Notes: a model not told the origin generated them from the sequence alone. A stretch of DNA of 39,263 nucleotides from Telmatospirillum sp. (GCA_009712185.1 WASQ01000004.1:18720-57982); one strand, 5' to 3'. Positions 9,196 through 17,138 are shown, counted from the stretch's first letter. Numbers and translations: made by a program.

Positions 9196-10173
9196 CTACG
9201 CTTGACGCCGGCGGTCGCGCCAGGCCGTCGCCACGGTCGCGATGACGATGATGATGCCCACCACCACAAGCTGCCAGGTGGTATCGACTTTCATGATGAT
9301 CAGGCTGTTTTGCACCATCACCAGCATGAACACCCCCAGCATGGTGCCGAGAACGCTGCCCCGGCCGCCGAAGATGCTGGCGCCGCCCAGCACGACGGCG
9401 GCAATGACCACCAGATCCATGCCCACGAAGTCGCGCGGATTGGCGAGCCAGATCATCGAGCAATGGAGCATGCCGGCGAAACCCGCCAGGGCGCCGGCGG
9501 TGCAGTAGATGAAGAAAATGGTCTTTCTCAGATTGAAGCCGACGCGGTTCGCCGCTTCGGCGCCGCCGCCCAGCGCGTAGATGCTGCGTCCGATCATCGT
9601 GTAGCGCAGCACCAGATGCACCGCGAGCGCGAGGCCGAGATACAGAAGCAGCATCGCGGTCAGGCCGGAATGGCTGCCGTCGGGCCGGGTGACGCTGACC
9701 AGCTCCGTCTTGGCGAATTCGATCAGCTCCGGCGGGAAGCGGTTGATATTGACGATGCTGGTGCCCACGACGCCCAGAAGGAAGCCCCGGACCATGCTGC
9801 CGGTGCCCAGGGTCACGATCAGGGGGATCATCCGGAATTTATAGACGAAGAAGGCGTTCAGGCATCCGCACAGCACGCCGATGGCGACCGCGCAGAGGAA
9901 GGGCAGCAGGACGCCGCTGTAACCGATGGCGAGCATGCCTTTCACAGTCAGATACATCGCCGCCACCGCGAAGGCGGGGAAGGAGACGTCGAAGCCGCCG
10001 GACAGCATGACCAGCAGCACGCCGAGAGCCATGATGCCGATGACGACGTTGCTGCGCAGCAGGCTGAACATATTGTCCAGTTGCCAGAAGGCGGGGTTGA
10101 TCAGTCCGATGATGATCATCGCCACCAGAAGAATGGCTGCGATGATCGTTTCCGATCTGCGGAACAGGCCCAT
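9196..10173 (-). CDS. Sugar ABC transporter permease (RbsC family), first of two
   Basis: This 325-residue polytopic permease of the RbsC family has the motif LGVLLVMLSGGFDVSFPAFAVAAMYL near residue 60 and VLGGASIFGGRGSVLGTMLGVFML near the C-terminus. An AGGGA site sits 7 bases before the ATG at 10173; an in-frame GTG immediately upstream at 10176 is a possible alternative. The gene starts about 10 bases after the ATPase gene stops. Its partner is the next gene downstream; two different permeases per transporter is the LsrC/LsrD or RhaP/RhaQ arrangement rather than the single RbsC of the ribose system. Confidence 0.9.
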   Translation of the reverse strand: MGLFRRSETIIAAILLVAMIIIGLINPAFWQLDNMFSLLRSNVVIGIMALGVLLVMLSGGFDVSFPAFAVAAMYLTVKGMLAIGYSGVLLPFLCAVAIGVLCGCLNAFFVYKFRMIPLIVTLGTGSMVRGFLLGVVGTSIVNINRFPPELIEFAKTELVSVTRPDGSHSGLTAMLLLYLGLALAVHLVLRYTMIGRSIYALGGGAEAANRVGFNLRKTIFFIYCTAGALAGFAGMLHCSMIWLANPRDFVGMDLVVIAAVVLGGASIFGGRGSVLGTMLGVFMLVMVQNSLIIMKVDTTWQLVVVGIIIVIATVATAWRDRRRQA

Positions 10174-10183
10174 CACCGATTCC

Positions 10184-11686
10184 CTATTTGAAGGACTTCA
10201 GCGTTTCGCTGATATCCTCTTCGTTGATCCGGGCGGCGTCATATTCGGCGACGAGGCGGCCCCGGTGCATCAGGAGGATGCGGTTGCAGTTCTCGACCAG
10301 TTCCAGCACATCATCCGAAATCATCAGCACCGCCAGTCCCTGGTCGCGGGCCAGATCGCGGATGATCCGGTGGATCTGGGCCTTCGATCCGACATCGACG
10401 CCGACGGTCGGGCCGTTCAGGATCAGCACGCGGGCGTTGGTCAGCAGCCAGCGGGCGATCACCACCCGCTGCTGATTGCCGCCCGACAGTTCGCCCACCA
10501 GTTTTTCGCCGGTGGGCGTCGCGATGGAGAGCGAGCGGATCATCTCCGCGGTCAGGGACGAGGCCCGGTCACGGTCGATCACCAGATGGCGGGCGATGGA
10601 GTCGTAGGTCGTCGCCAGGATATTGCGGTTGATCGACTGTCCCAGGAACAGTCCCTCCGTCAGGCGGTCCTCCGGCACATAGGCGATGCCGGCGGCAATC
10701 GCCTGCTGCACGCTGTCGAGCCGCACCGGGGTGCCGTCGATCCGGATGTCGCCGCTGTAACCCGGTTCCATGCCGAACAGCGACAAGGCCACCTCGGTCC
10801 TGCCGGATCCCAGAAGGCCGGACAATCCGACGATCTCGCCGGGATGGATCGCCATGGTGAGATCGGAGAAGGCGCCCTCCTTGGAAAGGCCAGCCAACTC
10901 CAGCCGCGGGGTGCCGGCGCCCTCCTCGGGCGGTTCCCAGCGGTATCCGTCGGCCGAAATATCATGTCCCGTCATATGCCGGATGATCAGGCCTTCGTTG
11001 AAATCCGCCGTCGGTCCCTCCGCCACCTTGCGGCCATTGCGGATGACCGTGATGCGCTCGCTGATTTCCAGCATTTCGCGCATCTTGTGACTGACGAACA
11101 GGACGGCGATGCCGCGCCGCTGGATATCGCGGACGATGCCGAACAGGGTTTCGACCTCCTTGCGGGTCAGCGCCGTGGTCGGTTCGTCCATGATCAGCAG
11201 ACGCGCATCGGACATCAGGGCGCGGGCGATGGCCACCAGTTGCCGGCCGGCCGTGGGAAGGGTGTCGACCTCGGCGGAGGGATCGATGTCGACCCCCAGT
11301 TCGTCGAGCGCGCGCCGCGCCAGGGCGTGGATCCGCCGCCAGTTGACGAGCCGGCGCTTCTCGCGCAGTTCGGTGTTGAGAGCCAGATTTTCGGCGACCG
11401 TGAGATTCCCGAACAGCGAGAAGTCCTGGTAGATCACCTGGATGCCGCGGTCGATCGACGCGATCGGCGTCAGATTGTGAACGGTCTCTCCGTCAATGCG
11501 GATCTCGCCGCCATCCGGCCGGTAGACACCGGAAATGACCTTGATCACCGTCGATTTGCCGGATCCGTTCTCGCCCGCCAGACAGTGAATCTCACCCGGG
11601 CGGATCGACAGTGAAACATCGTTCAGGGCGTGGACGCCGGCAAAATGCTTTTCGATGTGGCAGAGTTCTATGAAGGCGTGCGACAT
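10184..11686 (-). CDS. Sugar ABC transporter ATP-binding protein with two ATPase domains (RbsA/LsrA family)
   Basis: This 500-residue protein has tandem nucleotide-binding domains typical of carbohydrate class 2 importers. Domain 1 has Walker A GENGSGKST (about residue 35) and a Walker B LLIMDEPT. The canonical LSGG signature is replaced in domain 1 by a PTAGRQL segment, as is usual in this family. Domain 2 has the family's degenerate P-loop LLGSGRTEVAL, an intact LSGGNQQRV signature and Walker B-like VLILNGPTVGVDVGSK. Here the usual DEPT is NGPT, so the Walker B acidic residues of domain 2 are missing, a reduction I note as unusual. The start at 11686 (MSHAFIE) is preferred over an in-frame ATG five codons upstream. 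Confidence 0.92.
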   Translation of the reverse strand: MSHAFIELCHIEKHFAGVHALNDVSLSIRPGEIHCLAGENGSGKSTVIKVISGVYRPDGGEIRIDGETVHNLTPIASIDRGIQVIYQDFSLFGNLTVAENLALNTELREKRRLVNWRRIHALARRALDELGVDIDPSAEVDTLPTAGRQLVAIARALMSDARLLIMDEPTTALTRKEVETLFGIVRDIQRRGIAVLFVSHKMREMLEISERITVIRNGRKVAEGPTADFNEGLIIRHMTGHDISADGYRWEPPEEGAGTPRLELAGLSKEGAFSDLTMAIHPGEIVGLSGLLGSGRTEVALSLFGMEPGYSGDIRIDGTPVRLDSVQQAIAAGIAYVPEDRLTEGLFLGQSINRNILATTYDSIARHLVIDRDRASSLTAEMIRSLSIATPTGEKLVGELSGGNQQRVVIARWLLTNARVLILNGPTVGVDVGSKAQIHRIIRDLARDQGLAVLMISDDVLELVENCNRILLMHRGRLVAEYDAARINEEDISETLKSFK

Positions 11687-11851
11687 GGTCAACCCGCTCA
11701 AAGGTGGGATCCGTGAGGCGGACAGGCCGGGGCCCCGGCCCGAACGGCGGGCCGGGGGGGGGGGGCCGGGGGGGCGGCGCGTACCCTCCCGCCGCCGGGG
11801 GCGGCGGGCGGACCTCAGAAGCCGCGCCGGCCTCTAGAAATTGTCCGGCCT
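11687..11851 (-). promoter_or_regulatory. GC-rich intercistronic spacer with stable hairpins between binding-protein and ATPase genes
   Basis: The 165-base gap holds a perfect 16-bp palindrome GGCCGGGGCCCCGGCC (11725-11740), a 12-G run (11754-11765) and a perfect 9-bp stem with a 3-base loop (CCCGCCGCC 11788-11796, GGCGGCGGG 11800-11808). No U-tract follows, so a full terminator is unlikely. In many binding-protein ABC operons, such structures after the binding-protein gene protect its message and lower expression of the membrane genes; that role is inferred here. Confidence 0.6.
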
Positions 11852-12904
11852 TTAGAAGTTGTATTGGCCCATGTTCTCCTTGGTGACGCCGACCCATCCC
11901 GCGCCATAGAGCAGGTTGGGCCTTTGGGCCTCCGGAGCCTTCAGGTCGGTATAGCCGGCCAGTCCGAGATTGAGTCCCGCCTTGATCTCCTGGGTCTTTT
12001 TCTCAAGCGCCAGCACGGCGACGATGTTCATGGCATAGCCGGCCACCGCCGGATCCCAGAACTGGATGTACTGGATGTTGTCGTTCTTCAGATATTGTCC
12101 GGCGACGGAGACGAGGCCGGTGCCGGAGAAGAACAGCTTGCCGTTCAGATTGCGTTCGGCGATCAGGCGCCCGGCGCCGGCCGAGGTCGGCATCGGTCCG
12201 CCGACGATGCCCTTGAGGTCGGGATAAGTGGTCAGGACCTCTTTCAGCTTGGTGTAATCGGTGTTGGCGTCGTCATAGGTCTCAAGCCGTTTGGTCACTT
12301 CCTGCATCTTGGGGAAGTGGGCCTTCTGATAGTCGACGGCGCCGTCGATCCATTCGTTCTGCGACTTCGATGTCAGGCTGCCGACGGTGGTGACATATTT
12401 GCCCTCGCCGCCCATGGCCTTGCCCAGGACCTGCATCAGATTGGCGCCATAGGCCTTGTTGTCGAAGGCTTCGAGGACAAAATCGGCGTTCTTGATGTTC
12501 GATGCCTCATGCGCGATGACCACGATTCCCCGGTCACGCGCCTTTTTCAGGACCGGTTCCACCGCCTCGACCGAGAAGGGGACGATGCAGATGGCATCGA
12601 CGCCCTGGGCGATCAGATTTTCGACGATCTCGACCTGGGCAGCGGCGTCGGCCTGGCTCGGGCCCACCATCCAGGTGTCATGGGCGGTGTCGGCCGCGAA
12701 CTGCTTGACGCCGTCGCGCATGCGATCGAACCAGGCGATGCCGTCGACCTTGACAACGGTGGCGATGGTGAACTTCTTTCCCGCCGCCGTCGCGGTGATA
12801 TCCTTGCGCACCGCGCTGGTGTCGACCGGACCGCTTTGGGCGGCAAAGGCCGGCCCGCCGGCCAGGGCGGCGACGGTCAGCAGGGTGGAGAGCAGCTTCC
12901 TCAT
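11852..12904 (-). CDS. Periplasmic sugar-binding protein of the ABC transporter (LsrB/RhaS-like)
   Basis: This 350-residue protein has a clear Sec signal peptide (MRKLLSTLLTVAALAGGPAFA, cleavage after AFA) and a peripheral-binding-protein 1-like fold (KKFTIATVVKVDGIAWFDRMRDGVKQFA; VEIVENLIAQGVDAICIVPFSVEAVEPVLKKARDRGIVVIAHEAS). The C-terminus VTKENMGQYNF closely resembles the end of E. coli LsrB as I remember it, placing it in the LsrB/RhaS group rather than with RbsB. GGAGGAAG lies 6 bases before the ATG at 12904. It captures a sugar in the periplasm for the adjacent ATPase and permeases. From deoC and DeoR I infer 2-deoxy-D-ribose or a deoxyribose-containing compound as ligand; sequence alone does not show this. 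Confidence 0.9.
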   Translation of the reverse strand: MRKLLSTLLTVAALAGGPAFAAQSGPVDTSAVRKDITATAAGKKFTIATVVKVDGIAWFDRMRDGVKQFAADTAHDTWMVGPSQADAAAQVEIVENLIAQGVDAICIVPFSVEAVEPVLKKARDRGIVVIAHEASNIKNADFVLEAFDNKAYGANLMQVLGKAMGGEGKYVTTVGSLTSKSQNEWIDGAVDYQKAHFPKMQEVTKRLETYDDANTDYTKLKEVLTTYPDLKGIVGGPMPTSAGAGRLIAERNLNGKLFFSGTGLVSVAGQYLKNDNIQYIQFWDPAVAGYAMNIVAVLALEKKTQEIKAGLNLGLAGYTDLKAPEAQRPNLLYGAGWVGVTKENMGQYNF

Positions 12905-12986
12905 TGTGGTCTTCCTCCGCTGGACGTTGTTTTTTCCGATGTCCTGCTCTGATGCTTTTTCGCCGGAAAGGCCCGGCCCGGGCGCA

Positions 12987-13658
12987 TTATCCGGTGATGA
13001 TCGCGATGCTGGCGCTGGCTCCGATCCTGGATGCTCCGGCCTCCAGCATGCGAAGGGCGTCGGCCCGGGTGCGAATGCCGCCCGAGGCCTTGACCCCCAT
13101 GGCGCCGCCGACGACGCGGCGCATCAGGGCCACATCCTCCACCGTGGCTCCGCCCTTCGAATAGCCGGTGGAGGTCTTGACGAAGTCCGCGCCGGCTTCC
13201 TGCGACAGGCGGCAGGCGGTGATCTTTTCCTGCTCGGTCAGCAGGCAGGTTTCGATGATGACCTTGAGGGTCGCGTCGCCGCAGGCCTTTTTGACCAGGG
13301 CGATGTCCCGGCGCACGGTATCGCAATCGCCGTCCTTCAAGGCTCCGAGAGCGATGACCATGTCGACTTCCCAGGCGCCGGCGGCGACGCCCCAGGCGGC
13401 TTCCGCCGCCGTGACATCGCCGGGGATGGCGCCGAAGGGAAAGCCGATCACCGAACAGGTGAGAACGCCGCTGCCCGCCAGGGCGCCGGAGACCAGCGGC
13501 ACATGGACGGGATTGACGCAGACGGAACAGAACTGGTGGGTCCGGGCTTCCTCGCAATAGCGCAGAACCTCGGCACGGCCGGCATCGGGACGCAGAATGG
13601 TATGGTCGATGATCCGGGCCAGGGCGGCCGGTTCGGGGGCCGGCGGAACAGACGTCAT
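12987..13658 (-). CDS. deoC: Deoxyribose-phosphate aldolase
   Basis: This 223-residue class I aldolase cleaves 2-deoxy-D-ribose-5-phosphate to acetaldehyde and glyceraldehyde-3-phosphate. The Schiff-base lysine is K161 in [16 protein letters not shown], the second active-site lysine is K190 in [10 protein letters not shown], and the proton-relay aspartate is D99 in EVDMVI. The opening [10 protein letters not shown] and CVNPVHVP are also family signatures. The length matches the short DeoC group. The ATG at 13658 follows GGAGG by about 7 bases, which decides this start over a longer frame. It is the first gene of the seven-gene operon and is divergent from deoR, with operators and a promoter between them. 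Confidence 0.96.
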   Translation of the reverse strand: MTSVPPAPEPAALARIIDHTILRPDAGRAEVLRYCEEARTHQFCSVCVNPVHVPLVSGALAGSGVLTCSVIGFPFGAIPGDVTAAEAAWGVAAGAWEVDMVIALGALKDGDCDTVRRDIALVKKACGDATLKVIIETCLLTEQEKITACRLSQEAGADFVKTSTGYSKGGATVEDVALMRRVVGGAMGVKASGGIRTRADALRMLEAGASRIGASASIAIITG

Positions 13659-13720
13659 CGGAGGTCCTCCGGTTTGACAGGGGCTCCCGGGATGGGGGCG
13701 CAACCTGCCTTGATTTGTCG

Positions 13721-13738
13721 ATGTTATTTGTATAACAT
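13721..13738. promoter_or_regulatory. DeoR-type operator O1
   Basis: ATGTTATTTGTATAACAT is a perfect inverted repeat with 7-bp arms and a 4-base centre. Its half-sites TGTTA and TAACA, spaced by six bases, are those of the E. coli DeoR operator (TGTTA-N6-TAACA) as I remember it. It lies just downstream of the predicted deoC transcription start. Confidence 0.75.
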
Positions 13739-13749
13739 TTTTTGTGAAT

Positions 13750-13779
13750 TTTATCTCATGCTGTGGCGATAAATGTCAA
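13750..13779 (-). promoter_or_regulatory. Predicted deoC operon promoter
   Basis: On the minus strand a perfect -35 TTGACA (13779-13774) is followed after 18 bases by GATAAA (13755-13750), 4 of 6 matches to the -10 consensus; TAAAAT shifted by two is an alternative. This puts the transcript start near 13743, between the two DeoR-type operators. The surrounding 80 bases are AT-rich against a GC-rich background. Confidence 0.55.
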
Positions 13780-13793
13780 TATCAAACAAAGAT

Positions 13794-13809
13794 ATGTTAA
13801 TATGATAAC
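13794..13809. promoter_or_regulatory. DeoR-type operator O2
   Basis: ATGTTA-ATATGA-TAAC repeats the same half-sites and six-base spacing as O1, lacking only the final CA match. Its centre lies 72 bp from that of O1, about seven helical turns. It overlaps TATGAT (13801-13806), a plausible -10 for the divergent deoR gene, so it could serve autoregulation as well as loop formation. Confidence 0.6.
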
Positions 13810-13896
13810 TTTCCCCGCCCCCACCATTCCCGCTCCCCCGCCCCCGTTGCGGGGCGGTGCGCGGCAGGGGCTCTCCCTCCTCGAAATGGCAGCAGG

Positions 13897-14676
13897 ATGA
13901 ACGACAGACAGAACCAGCGCCTCACCCGGATCGCCGAGGCCCTCCGGCAGACCGGCGCCCTCAGGATCAGGGAGGCGTCGGATCTTCTGGGCGTTTCGGA
14001 AATGACCGTGCGCCGCGACATTGCGGCCTGCGACGGTCTGTTCCGCTATCTTGGCGGCTATATCGTCAAGGGGCGGGAGGCCCCCGACAGCGCCTTCTAC
14101 GTCTTCGACCGCGAGAAGGAAACGCATCTCGACGGAAAGCGCGCCGCCTGCGCCCTGGCCGCCGGTTTTATCGAGCCGCGAGACACCATCTTCATCGATT
14201 GCGGTACCACCCTGCCCCATCTGGCGCGTCTGATACCGGGGGACTGGCGGATCACCTTGGTTTGTTACGCCCTTAATGTCTCAACGATCGTTTGTGATAA
14301 TCCTAACATTACCCTGATCCTGCTGGGAGGCGTCTACCAGCCCAGCAGCGCCTCCTTCGCCGGGGCGGAATCCCTTGAGATGCTGAAGCGGATCGGGATC
14401 AACAAGGCCTTCCTGTCGGCGGGCGGAATCGATGCCGACCATGGCGCAAGCTGTTCGAATTTTCACGAGGTGCCGATCAAGCGGGAGGCGATGCACCGCG
14501 CGGTGCGCAAATATCTGGTGGCCGACGCCAGCAAGTTCGGGAAGGTGCGCCCCGCCTTCTTTGCCGCGCTCGACGAATTCGACGGCATCATCACCGATGC
14601 CGCCGTCGACGCGGACACCCGCGCGCGCTTTGCGGCGGGTGCGCCCCCGCTGTTGATTGGCGGCCCCGGGGTGTGA
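13897..14676 (+). CDS. deoR: DeoR transcriptional repressor
   Basis: This 259-residue DeoR-family regulator has an N-terminal helix-turn-helix (IREASDLLGVSEMTVRRDI, about residues 26-46) and a C-terminal sugar-phosphate sensor domain (DCGTTLPHLARL; SAGGIDADHGASCSNFHEVPIK; ADASKFGKVRPA). Several stretches, including LLGVSEMT-RRD, LGGYIV, DCGTT and SKFGKVRPA, match E. coli DeoR as I remember it more closely than general GlpR-type members. E. coli DeoR represses nucleoside and deoxyribose catabolism and is released by deoxyribose-5-phosphate, the likely effector here. The ATG at 13897 begins the family's usual N-terminus; only a weak ribosome binding site is visible. It is divergent from deoC. 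Confidence 0.87.
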   Translation: MNDRQNQRLTRIAEALRQTGALRIREASDLLGVSEMTVRRDIAACDGLFRYLGGYIVKGREAPDSAFYVFDREKETHLDGKRAACALAAGFIEPRDTIFIDCGTTLPHLARLIPGDWRITLVCYALNVSTIVCDNPNITLILLGGVYQPSSASFAGAESLEMLKRIGINKAFLSAGGIDADHGASCSNFHEVPIKREAMHRAVRKYLVADASKFGKVRPAFFAALDEFDGIITDAAVDADTRARFAAGAPPLLIGGPGV

Positions 14677-14695
14677 CCGGGCGCGCCGTCCCGGG

Positions 14696-15247
14696 TCAGA
14701 AGGTCGACGTGGCCAGAAGCTGATTCAGAAGATGCCGTCCCTCGGGCCAGGCGCCCAGGCCCGACTTCCCGTTGATATGGCCGGCGCGGCCGATGTCCTC
14801 GAACCGCGCCCCCCAGCACCCGGCCAGCTCCCGGGCCCGGTCGAGCGCCATATGGCTGTCGTCGCGGCTGGCGACCACCAGGGACGGAAAGGGCAGGGGG
14901 TCGGCGGGGATCGGTGCCATGCACCAGGTGGCGGGCGGGGTGCGCGCCTCCTCCCCGACGTCGGCCGGGGCCACCAGCATGGCGGCGGCGACGCGGCCGG
15001 TGGCGCCGCGGCGCGCCCAATGGGCAGCCAGGACGCAGCCCAGGCTGTGCGCCACCAGAACCACCGGAGACGGGGCCGTCACCACCGCCTCCTGGAGGGT
15101 GTCGACCCAGCGGGGCAGGTCGGGACGGTCCCAGTCCTCCTGTTCGACCCGCCTTGCTCCGGGTGTCGAGATCTGCCACAGGGTTTGCCAGTGTGACAAT
15201 CCGCTGTCGCCCAGCCCGGGCAGGATCAACATGGTGGTCTGGCGCAT
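14696..15247 (-). CDS. RBBP9/YdeN-family serine hydrolase
   Basis: This 183-residue small alpha/beta hydrolase begins LILPGLGDSGLSHWQTLW, the family's typical N-terminus. The nucleophile serine sits in VLVAHSLGC, the acid in VVASRDDSHM and the histidine in IGRAGHINGKSGLG. The last motif (GHIN.KSGLG.WPEG) is characteristic of the RBBP9/YdeN group. Starting at the ATG at 15247 gives the usual family length of about 180; a longer frame upstream has no support. It should be cytoplasmic, as no signal peptide is seen. The natural substrate is unknown. It ends 19 bases from the convergent deoR gene and is probably transcribed alone or after the glycan genes. Confidence 0.86.
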   Translation of the reverse strand: MRQTTMLILPGLGDSGLSHWQTLWQISTPGARRVEQEDWDRPDLPRWVDTLQEAVVTAPSPVVLVAHSLGCVLAAHWARRGATGRVAAAMLVAPADVGEEARTPPATWCMAPIPADPLPFPSLVVASRDDSHMALDRARELAGCWGARFEDIGRAGHINGKSGLGAWPEGRHLLNQLLATSTF

Positions 15248-15368
15248 CCCCGGCTCCCGGCAGTCACACGCGAAAAGATTATCGACTGTAGGGCCTTCCC
15301 CCCGGGCGTTCAAATCCATTCCATTCGGGATCGATGCGGCACCACCACCGGTTCCGGTCCCGTTCGCG

Positions 15369-17138
15369 TCACCCCATCGGATGCGCCAGGCACTCGAAAA
15401 CATCGCCTTCGGCCGCCACGCCCCGGATATGGCGCCGGTGCCAGAGGGCGAAGAACAGCAGGCGCCAGGCGGCTTCCCGGGCGCGCTTGTCGCCCGAGGT
15501 GAAGGCGCCCCGGACTTTGTCGGGATCGGCGATCTCGGCAATTCCCGGGTCGGCGGCAACCAGCGGCCCCAGCCGTTCTCCGGCGGTGGCGATCCAGTCG
15601 CCGACCGGCACGGTGAACCCTTTCTTGCGGGCGAAGGCCGGAGAATTGGGGACATTGTCCTCCAGCCAGCGGCGCATCAGATACTTTCCCCGGCCCCGGC
15701 GCAGCTTCAGCTCCTGCGGCAGACGGAACCCGAAATCGCCGACCACCGGATCGAGGAGCGGCGTCCGCCCCTCCAGGCCATGCGCCATCAGACAGCGGTC
15801 CAGCTTGACCAGCAGTCCATGCGCCAGCCAGTCCACGCAGTCGGCGGCCTGGGCGATCTGGAGCCGGCTGCGGCCCGGCAAGGCCGAGGCTTTTTCCGCC
15901 GCCACGATCCCGTCGCGCCAGTCGGCGGGCTCCGCCCGCAAAATGCCATTGCCGGTGAAGGGGCCGGTCCGTCGTCTCTGCCGTCCACCCAGCCACCAGG
16001 GGCGGATCTGCCGGCGATAACGGCCGTAGCCGGCGAAGATTTCGTCTCCGCCCTCGCCGCACAGGACAACCTTCAGATCCTTGGCCGCTTCGCGGGCCAG
16101 GATGTAGGTCGGCACGATCGCGTAATCCGCGGTGGGATCATCGACCGCCGCGACGATCTCCGGCAACTGGCGCCAGAAGTCGTCCACGGTGATCTCGACC
16201 TTGATATGGCGGGCGCCCATGGCCTCGGCCATCTTATGGGCCTCGTCATACTCGTTGTAGACGCCGGTTTTCGGGAAACAGGCGGTATAGGCCTGTACCG
16301 GATTGGTCGCGAGCCGCGCCATGCAGGTCAGGATGGCGGCGCTGTCGATCCCGCTCGACAGGAACAGGCCGTAGGGAACGTCGGCGCGCTGGTGGACATT
16401 GACCGTGTCCATCAGGATCTGGTCCAGGCGGGACAGGGCGTCCGTTTCGCCCGCGGGCAGGGGCGCCCCCTCGGGCAGGGCGGGGCGGACGTGCCGTTCG
16501 ACCACCCGGCCTTGGCGGACCTTCAGCGTCTCACCCGGCAGCAGGCGGCGGATTCCCTCGAAAATGGTCTCGGCACCGGTGGTGAACTGAAGCTGGAGCA
16601 GTTCGCCGGCCGGACGGCGGGTCATCCGTGCCGGCACCAGGCCGGCGGCGATCAGCGCCTGCGGTTCGGAGGCAAAGGCGAAGCCCGACGGGGTCTCGGT
16701 ATAGTAAAGCTGCTTGATGCCGAAGGGGTCGCGGGCGATCAGCAGGGTTTCCGCCTCGGGATCGTAAAGCGCGAAGGCATACATGCCCCGAAGCGCGTTG
16801 ACGCCGTCGAGGCCGTGGCGGTCGTAAAGATGGAGGATCGTCTCGCAGTCCGACCCGGTGCGGAAGGGCGCGCCCGACAGTTCCGCGGCCTTCAGCTCGA
16901 CATAGTTGTAGATCTCGCCATTGGCGACCAGGGCCGTTCCCCGGGGGCCGAACAGCGGTTGATCGCCCGTCGAAAGATCGATGATGGCCAGGCGCGCATG
17001 CACCAGTCCGACCGGGCCCCGGCTGTACTGGCCGGTGCCGTCCGGACCACGATGGGCGATGGCGCGTTCCAGTAGGTCAAGGGTGGCGGACGGCGGCTGC
17101 GATCCGTCCGCCATCATCATGCCGGCTATTCCGCACAT
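15369..17138 (-). CDS. asnB: Glutamine-hydrolysing asparagine synthase-like amidotransferase
   Basis: This 589-residue protein begins MCGIAG, placing the glutaminase nucleophile at C2 after methionine removal. The N-terminal amidotransferase domain shows HRGPDG, HARLAIIDLSTGDQP, NGEIYNY and FRTGSDCETILHLY. The C-terminal synthetase domain has the ATP pyrophosphatase loop LSSGIDS (residues 261-266) and CGEGGDEIFAGYGRY. It would transfer ammonia from glutamine to an adenylated carboxylate. Because it overlaps the glycosyltransferase gene by 13 bases, amidation of a sugar acid or other surface-glycan component is as plausible as free asparagine synthesis. The start at 17138 is fixed by the required Met-Cys. 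Confidence 0.9.
   Translation of the reverse strand: MCGIAGMMMADGSQPPSATLDLLERAIAHRGPDGTGQYSRGPVGLVHARLAIIDLSTGDQPLFGPRGTALVANGEIYNYVELKAAELSGAPFRTGSDCETILHLYDRHGLDGVNALRGMYAFALYDPEAETLLIARDPFGIKQLYYTETPSGFAFASEPQALIAAGLVPARMTRRPAGELLQLQFTTGAETIFEGIRRLLPGETLKVRQGRVVERHVRPALPEGAPLPAGETDALSRLDQILMDTVNVHQRADVPYGLFLSSGIDSAAILTCMARLATNPVQAYTACFPKTGVYNEYDEAHKMAEAMGARHIKVEITVDDFWRQLPEIVAAVDDPTADYAIVPTYILAREAAKDLKVVLCGEGGDEIFAGYGRYRRQIRPWWLGGRQRRRTGPFTGNGILRAEPADWRDGIVAAEKASALPGRSRLQIAQAADCVDWLAHGLLVKLDRCLMAHGLEGRTPLLDPVVGDFGFRLPQELKLRRGRGKYLMRRWLEDNVPNSPAFARKKGFTVPVGDWIATAGERLGPLVAADPGIAEIADPDKVRGAFTSGDKRAREAAWRLLFFALWHRRHIRGVAAEGDVFECLAHPMG

Noticed and set aside
6060-12904. Autoinducer-2 (Lsr) uptake and processing operon
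   Set aside because: The transporter resembles LsrACDB, but LsrK (FGGY kinase), LsrF, LsrG and LsrR are absent; deoC, a PfkB kinase and a DeoR relative point to deoxyribose.
14263-15655. A longer hydrolase frame starting near 15655
   Set aside because: The extension overlaps the asnB-like gene and adds about 136 residues unlike the RBBP9/YdeN family; the ATG at 15247 gives the normal length.
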